Translations under genes and position numbers: made by a program | Notes under the pieces: model-generated | Databases searched by the model: none | What the model was told of the DNA's origin: nothing | The model's input: only the letters and a program-made list of their open reading frames with translations | Part shown: positions 6,347 to 9,648 of the stretch, piece after piece | How positions within the stretch are numbered: position 1 is the first letter of the stretch | Layout of the letters: each line of letters starts with the position of its first letter | Assembly (NCBI GenBank): GCA_005793295.1 | Contig: SXSX01000172.1 | Coordinates: 1 to 9,648 of the forward strand | DNA: 9,648 nucleotides | Origin: Burkholderiales bacterium | Lineage (GTDB): Bacteria; Pseudomonadota; Gammaproteobacteria; Burkholderiales; Burkholderiaceae_C | Reading direction: 5' to 3'

Positions 6347-7651
6347 ATGCTTGACCTACTTATTCAAAACGCCACTCTGGCTGACGGTCGTAAAGGTGTT
6401 TGCGTAGCCGTCCACGACGGCCGAATTGTCGAAGTGTCTTCCAACTTATCTGCCACAGCGCACGAAATAATTGATGCACAGGGCCACTTGCTGAGCCCGC
6501 CCTTTGTAGACGCTCACTTTCATATGGACGCTACGCTGAGCTTCGGACTACCACGCGTTAACCAGTCAGGCACGCTGCTCGAAGGAATTTCCCTCTGGGG
6601 TGAACTTAAACCGATGCTCACACATGACGCTTTGGTAAAGCGGGCCATGGCGTATTGCGATTGGGCAGTCGCTAAGGGTTTATTGGCGATTCGAACCCAC
6701 GTTGATGTCTGTGACCCGCGCCTTCTTGCTGTTGATGCCTTGATGGAAGTTAAACGCAAGGTTGCGCCCTTTATCGATTTGCAGCTGGTGGCTTTTCCGC
6801 AAGACGGCTTACTTCGTGGTAAAACCGGCCCGCAAGAACACTTCGATACGCTCAAACGTGCATTAGACCTGGGTGTCGATGTTGTGGGCGGTATTCCGCA
6901 TTTTGAGCGCACTATGGCAGACGGTGCATTGAGCGTTAAATTATTGTGTGAACTTGCGGCTCAGCGCGGTCTGCGCGTCGACATGCATTGTGACGAGTCG
7001 GACGACCCCCTGTCTCGCCACATCGAAACTCTGACCTATGAAACACAACGCCTTGGACTGCAAGGACGCGTAACGGGTTCGCACTTGACTTCCATGCACA
7101 GCATGGACAACTACTACGTGAGGAAGCTCATACCACTCATGGCTGAAGCAGATGTACATGTGGTGTCCAACCCGCTGATCAATATCACCCTGCAGGGTCG
7201 ACATGACACCTACCCTAAACGCAGAGGCATGACCCGTGTTCCTGAGTTACTGGCTGCAGGAATTAACGTCGCCTTTGGTCAAGACTGCGTTATGGACCCT
7301 TGGTACTCCCTCGGTAGCGGTGACATGCTAGAGGTCGCCCACATGGGTCTGCATGTAGCTCAAATGACAAGCCAGGCAGCAATGCGACAATGCTTTGAGG
7401 CAGTGACGCAAAACCCAGCAAAGGTTTTAGGGCTCGAGGGCTATGGTATTCGAGCCGGTTGCTATGCTGATTTTGTGATCCTGCAAGCGAATGACCCGGT
7501 AGAAGCTATCCGCCTTCGGGCAAATCGCTTGCGCGTTTACAGGCGCGGTAAACTCATCGCACACTCCTCTGAAACTGTCAGCACCTTGCACATGCCGGGC
7601 AGACCCAGCAACACAGCAATGAAGCATGATTCAACTCCACTCTCTGATTAA
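6347..7651 (+). CDS. CodA-like pyrimidine deaminase, candidate 5-methylcytosine deaminase
   Basis: This 434-residue amidohydrolase-superfamily enzyme is close in pattern to E. coli cytosine deaminase. The metal ligands are H57 and H59 (DAHFHMD), H214 and H246. Q152 (AFPQDG) and E217 (HCDE) match the CodA substrate-binding and proton-shuttle residues, H246 lies in GSHLTSMHS, and D313 is the catalytic Asp. Counting places H214, E217, H246 and D313 at exactly the CodA numbers. The loop CodA reads as GHDDVFDPW is here GQDCVMDPW (311-319), giving Gln at 312 and Cys at 314. Published work on CodA homologues used loss of Asp-314 to find enzymes that deaminate 5-methylcytosine to thymine. The ATG directly follows the permease stop, with AAAGG ten bases upstream. 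Cytosine, 5-methylcytosine, isoguanine or creatinine are all conceivable substrates; family membership is certain, but the exact substrate is not. Confidence 0.88.
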   Translation: MLDLLIQNATLADGRKGVCVAVHDGRIVEVSSNLSATAHEIIDAQGHLLSPPFVDAHFHMDATLSFGLPRVNQSGTLLEGISLWGELKPMLTHDALVKRAMAYCDWAVAKGLLAIRTHVDVCDPRLLAVDALMEVKRKVAPFIDLQLVAFPQDGLLRGKTGPQEHFDTLKRALDLGVDVVGGIPHFERTMADGALSVKLLCELAAQRGLRVDMHCDESDDPLSRHIETLTYETQRLGLQGRVTGSHLTSMHSMDNYYVRKLIPLMAEADVHVVSNPLINITLQGRHDTYPKRRGMTRVPELLAAGINVAFGQDCVMDPWYSLGSGDMLEVAHMGLHVAQMTSQAAMRQCFEAVTQNPAKVLGLEGYGIRAGCYADFVILQANDPVEAIRLRANRLRVYRRGKLIAHSSETVSTLHMPGRPSNTAMKHDSTPLSD

Positions 7652-7666
7652 TTGAGAATTTTCTGA

Positions 7667-8473
7667 ATGACTCCATCGCCTTTGCATAGCCAAGCTTCTA
7701 CCGTTCCCGCGGTACAGGTCAACCAAGCCTCTCTCATCTACAACCCACTTCAAGCGCCGGTTCACGCGCTTGCAGACATTGATCTGTCGATTGCGCCAGG
7801 CGAATTCGTATCTCTCATTGGTCCCTCAGGATGCGGCAAAACGACTTTGCTGCGGGTGATTGCTGATTTGGAACACATCACATCAGGCAGCGTGTTGGTG
7901 AACGGGGTGAGTCCGCATGAAGCCAGGCTGGCACGCGCTTACGGCTATGTGTTTCAAGCGCCCGCCTTATTTCCTTGGCGGACCGTTTTAGGAAATGTCA
8001 AACTTCCTCTACAAATCCAAGGGCGGTCTTCGGCGGAATGTGATGCCATTGCCAGACAGCACATCGAACGCGTAGGACTCTCTGGGTTTGAAAGCAAATA
8101 CCCATGGCAACTCTCAGGTGGCATGCAACAACGTGCCTCGATTGCGCGGGCCTTGACTTTTGAGCCCCGCATTCTCATGATGGATGAGCCCTTTGGGGCG
8201 CTCGACGAAATCACCCGCGACCGGCTCAATGAACAGTTGCAACAGCTTTGGCAGCGCGAACGTCGAACCGTTGTCTTTGTGACCCACTCGATTGCAGAGG
8301 CGGTTTACCTCTCGACTCGGATTGTGGTGATGTCCCCGCGCCCCGGGCGCATTGTCCGCATCGTTGAATCCACCCTGCCTAATGAGCGGCACTTAGGGCT
8401 GCGCGACTCTCCTGAATTTGTTGAACTCGCCCACATAGTTCGAGAGGCGCTTGCCGATGGCCACGACGAATAA
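7667..8473 (+). CDS. ABC transporter ATPase, taurine/nitrate/hydroxymethylpyrimidine class
   Basis: This 268-residue, single-domain ATPase belongs to the TauB/SsuB/ThiZ-like class that drives uptake of small anions, sulfonates and thiamin-precursor pyrimidines. Motifs are Walker A GPSGCGKTT (52-60), Q-loop Q97 in VFQAPALFPWRT, signature LSGGMQQ (149-155), Walker B ILMMDEP (169-175), D-loop GALD (177-180) and switch His H207 in VTHSIAEA. PRPGRIVRIVESTLPNERHLGLRDSPEF near the C terminus is the class-typical tail. A 15-base gap after the deaminase stop holds only a weak ribosome site. It overlaps the next permease gene by 17 bases. Relatives found in reductive pyrimidine-degradation clusters are often annotated as pyrimidine ABC transporter components, which fits here, though ligand identity is contextual. 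Confidence 0.93.
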   Translation: MTPSPLHSQASTVPAVQVNQASLIYNPLQAPVHALADIDLSIAPGEFVSLIGPSGCGKTTLLRVIADLEHITSGSVLVNGVSPHEARLARAYGYVFQAPALFPWRTVLGNVKLPLQIQGRSSAECDAIARQHIERVGLSGFESKYPWQLSGGMQQRASIARALTFEPRILMMDEPFGALDEITRDRLNEQLQQLWQRERRTVVFVTHSIAEAVYLSTRIVVMSPRPGRIVRIVESTLPNERHLGLRDSPEFVELAHIVREALADGHDE

Positions 8474-9341
8474 GCCGTCCGCCTCGTCGCTTTTCCCGAT
8501 TGCTGTCATTGTTCTTGCAGTGGTGGTTGCTTGGTATGGGCTGACGGTGTACCTCAATGCGCAAGGCGCGATTGAGCGGGTTCTTGACGCGCTGGGCCCA
8601 TGGACATGGCAAGACTTGGTCAACGTGACCTTGAACATGCAGCGCCCGGTGTTGCCTGCCCCCCACCAAGTCGCTGCTGATTTATGGACCAGCCTGGTGG
8701 ATTGGCCCCTGGATTCCCCTCGCAACTTGCTTTACCACGTGGCAGTCACTGGGGAATCCACCTTGGTAGGTTTTGCCATGGGCACCTCACTGGGCTTGGT
8801 GCTTTCTATTTGCATCGTTCATTCGCGTACGCTTGATCGTGCGCTGCTGCCTTGGGTGGTGGCCTCGCAATCCGTACCCGTTCTCGCTATCGCGCCCATC
8901 GTCTTGGTTATTTTGGGGAGCATGGGTTTTTCTGGCGTTGCGCCGAAAGCGGTCATTGCCATGTACCTGTGTTTCTTTCCCGTAACCGTGGCCATGGTGC
9001 AAGGGCTACGATCGCCGCAAGTGATTGAAACAGAAATGATGCACACCTATGCCGCTTCGCGCTGGCAAGCGCTGTGGATGCTTCGTTTGCCGGCAGCACT
9101 GCCATTTTTATTTCCGGCCCTGCGGGTAGGAATTGCTGCCGGTCTTGTTGGGGCCATGGTTGCAGAATTACCGACTGGCGCACAAGCTGGCCTTGGAGCC
9201 CGTTTGCTCACCGGCTCCTATTACGGCCAGACGATTCAAATTTGGTCTGCCTTGGTTATGTCAGCCCTGTTGGGCTTAACGCTTACCGGCATCGTGGCTG
9301 CTATCGAAACCATGGTTTTGGGCCATCGGAGGCAAACATGA
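8457..9341 (+). CDS. ABC transporter permease (BPD_transp_1), component 1 of second importer
   Basis: This 294-residue membrane protein has an N-terminal helix near residues 11-32, then a periplasmic stretch ending in RPVLPAPHQVAADLW. The five-helix binding-protein-dependent transport core follows. The cytoplasmic EAA-type loop that docks on the ATPase is visible as HTYAASRWQALWMLRLPAALP (196-216). SQSVPVLAIAPIVLVILG (138-154) and GLVGAMVAEL are typical of SsuC/TauC/ThiX-like permeases. The ATG at 8457 is preferred over an in-frame TTG at 8451 because GAGAGG ends nine bases before it; the TTG would leave only three. The start lies inside the ATPase gene and the stop overlaps the next start as ATGA, so translation is probably coupled throughout. 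Confidence 0.91.
   Translation: MATTNKPSASSLFPIAVIVLAVVVAWYGLTVYLNAQGAIERVLDALGPWTWQDLVNVTLNMQRPVLPAPHQVAADLWTSLVDWPLDSPRNLLYHVAVTGESTLVGFAMGTSLGLVLSICIVHSRTLDRALLPWVVASQSVPVLAIAPIVLVILGSMGFSGVAPKAVIAMYLCFFPVTVAMVQGLRSPQVIETEMMHTYAASRWQALWMLRLPAALPFLFPALRVGIAAGLVGAMVAELPTGAQAGLGARLLTGSYYGQTIQIWSALVMSALLGLTLTGIVAAIETMVLGHRRQT
9328..9332 (+). promoter_or_regulatory. Strong ribosome binding site for the last permease gene
   Basis: GGAGG sits five bases before the ATG at 9338, the clearest Shine-Dalgarno match in the window. It supports this start for the last, truncated gene and suggests efficient independent initiation despite the overlap with the preceding stop. Confidence 0.75.
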
Positions 9342-9648
9342 AGCACTCGAGTTCGCACTCAACCGGATCAAACGGGTTGATAACCGCCGCTGTAGTTTTG
9401 GGATCTTTAGCGCTTGCCTTTGTCTTTTTAGGGTCCTCTTTGGCATCTAACGAAACGCCCAAGGATGTCCTTTTTTGGTCAGCTGCCGCGGGCCTGTCCT
9501 TTCTCGCCGTTTGGGGTATTCGTCGTTTGGCCGCCATTGAAGGACACGCTGCCTTTGCCTCTTTAACAGCAACGGTTTTTGGACTTTGGATCGTCTACTT
9601 TTGGCAGCTATTAACCGTCGCGCTGGATGTTCCTCGGGTTCTTTTGCC
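9338..9648 (+). CDS. Second permease of the taurine/nitrate-class importer, N-terminal part (3' end cut by window)
   Basis: The frame is open from the ATG at 9338 to the window end, giving 103 residues. Visible are a short polar start (MKHSSSHSTGSNG) and three hydrophobic stretches near residues 14-35, 47-60 and 72-95. The sequence then reads VYFWQLLTVALDVPRVLLP, which resembles the stretch where ordinary SsuC/ThiX-like permeases begin (tryptophan helix, then VLLP just before the core). The conserved core with its EAA loop lies outside the window. The gene starts inside the stop of the preceding permease (ATGA). Two different permeases beside one ATPase imply a heterodimeric channel. The call rests on the VLLP segment and gene order, so the family is likely but not proven. 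Confidence 0.72.
   Translation, partial: MKHSSSHSTGSNGLITAAVVLGSLALAFVFLGSSLASNETPKDVLFWSAAAGLSFLAVWGIRRLAAIEGHAAFASLTATVFGLWIVYFWQLLTVALDVPRVLL

Noticed and set aside
1..9648. tRNA/rRNA genes, CRISPR arrays, insertion sequences or phage attachment sites
   Set aside because: The window is almost fully occupied by coherent metabolic and transport genes; no regularly spaced repeats, transposase motifs or RNA-gene-like structure were seen on either strand.

Overview
The window is a plus-strand, tightly packed gene cluster for import and reductive breakdown of pyrimidine-type (or hydantoin-type) nitrogen heterocycles. Moderate GC by eye, the gene content and the protein style suggest a betaproteobacterium, probably Burkholderiales/Comamonadaceae. 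This placement is an inference from sequence character, not from a marker gene. All ten genes read left to right, most with 4-base ATGA overlaps or gaps under 20 bases, so the region looks like one long operon or two joined ones. No convincing gene was found on the minus strand, and no stretch over 300 bases lacks a gene.

Region 1 (1-1759) is catabolic. It holds the C-terminal third of a dihydropyrimidinase/D-hydantoinase cut by the window edge, then a complete M20-type zinc amidohydrolase (N-carbamoyl-amino-acid amidohydrolase / beta-ureidopropionase type). A 58-base gap follows, with an 8-bp tandem duplication, a C8 run and a small hairpin followed by six T. This is the only plausible transcription break or attenuation point in the window.

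Region 2 (1818-6346) is a complete four-gene ABC importer of the BMP/nucleoside class: periplasmic binding protein, double-domain ATPase and two BPD_transp_2-type permeases. Directly abutting it (TAAATG junction) is region 3 (6347-7651), a CodA-like deaminase of the amidohydrolase superfamily. It keeps every CodA catalytic and metal residue at the same residue number, but has Cys at position 314, where E. coli CodA has Asp. Loss of Asp-314 is the published discriminator for CodA homologues that accept 5-methylcytosine.

Region 4 (7667-9648) begins a second, unrelated ABC importer of the taurine/nitrate/hydroxymethylpyrimidine class: one ATPase and two permeases, the second cut by the window end. 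Its binding protein is not in the window and probably lies downstream.

Read together, the genes suggest this route: base uptake by the BMP importer, deamination to thymine or uracil, reduction by a dihydropyrimidine dehydrogenase not seen here, ring opening by the dihydropyrimidinase, and decarbamoylation by the M20 enzyme to beta-aminoisobutyrate or beta-alanine. The most interesting prediction is that the cluster salvages or degrades 5-methylcytosine.
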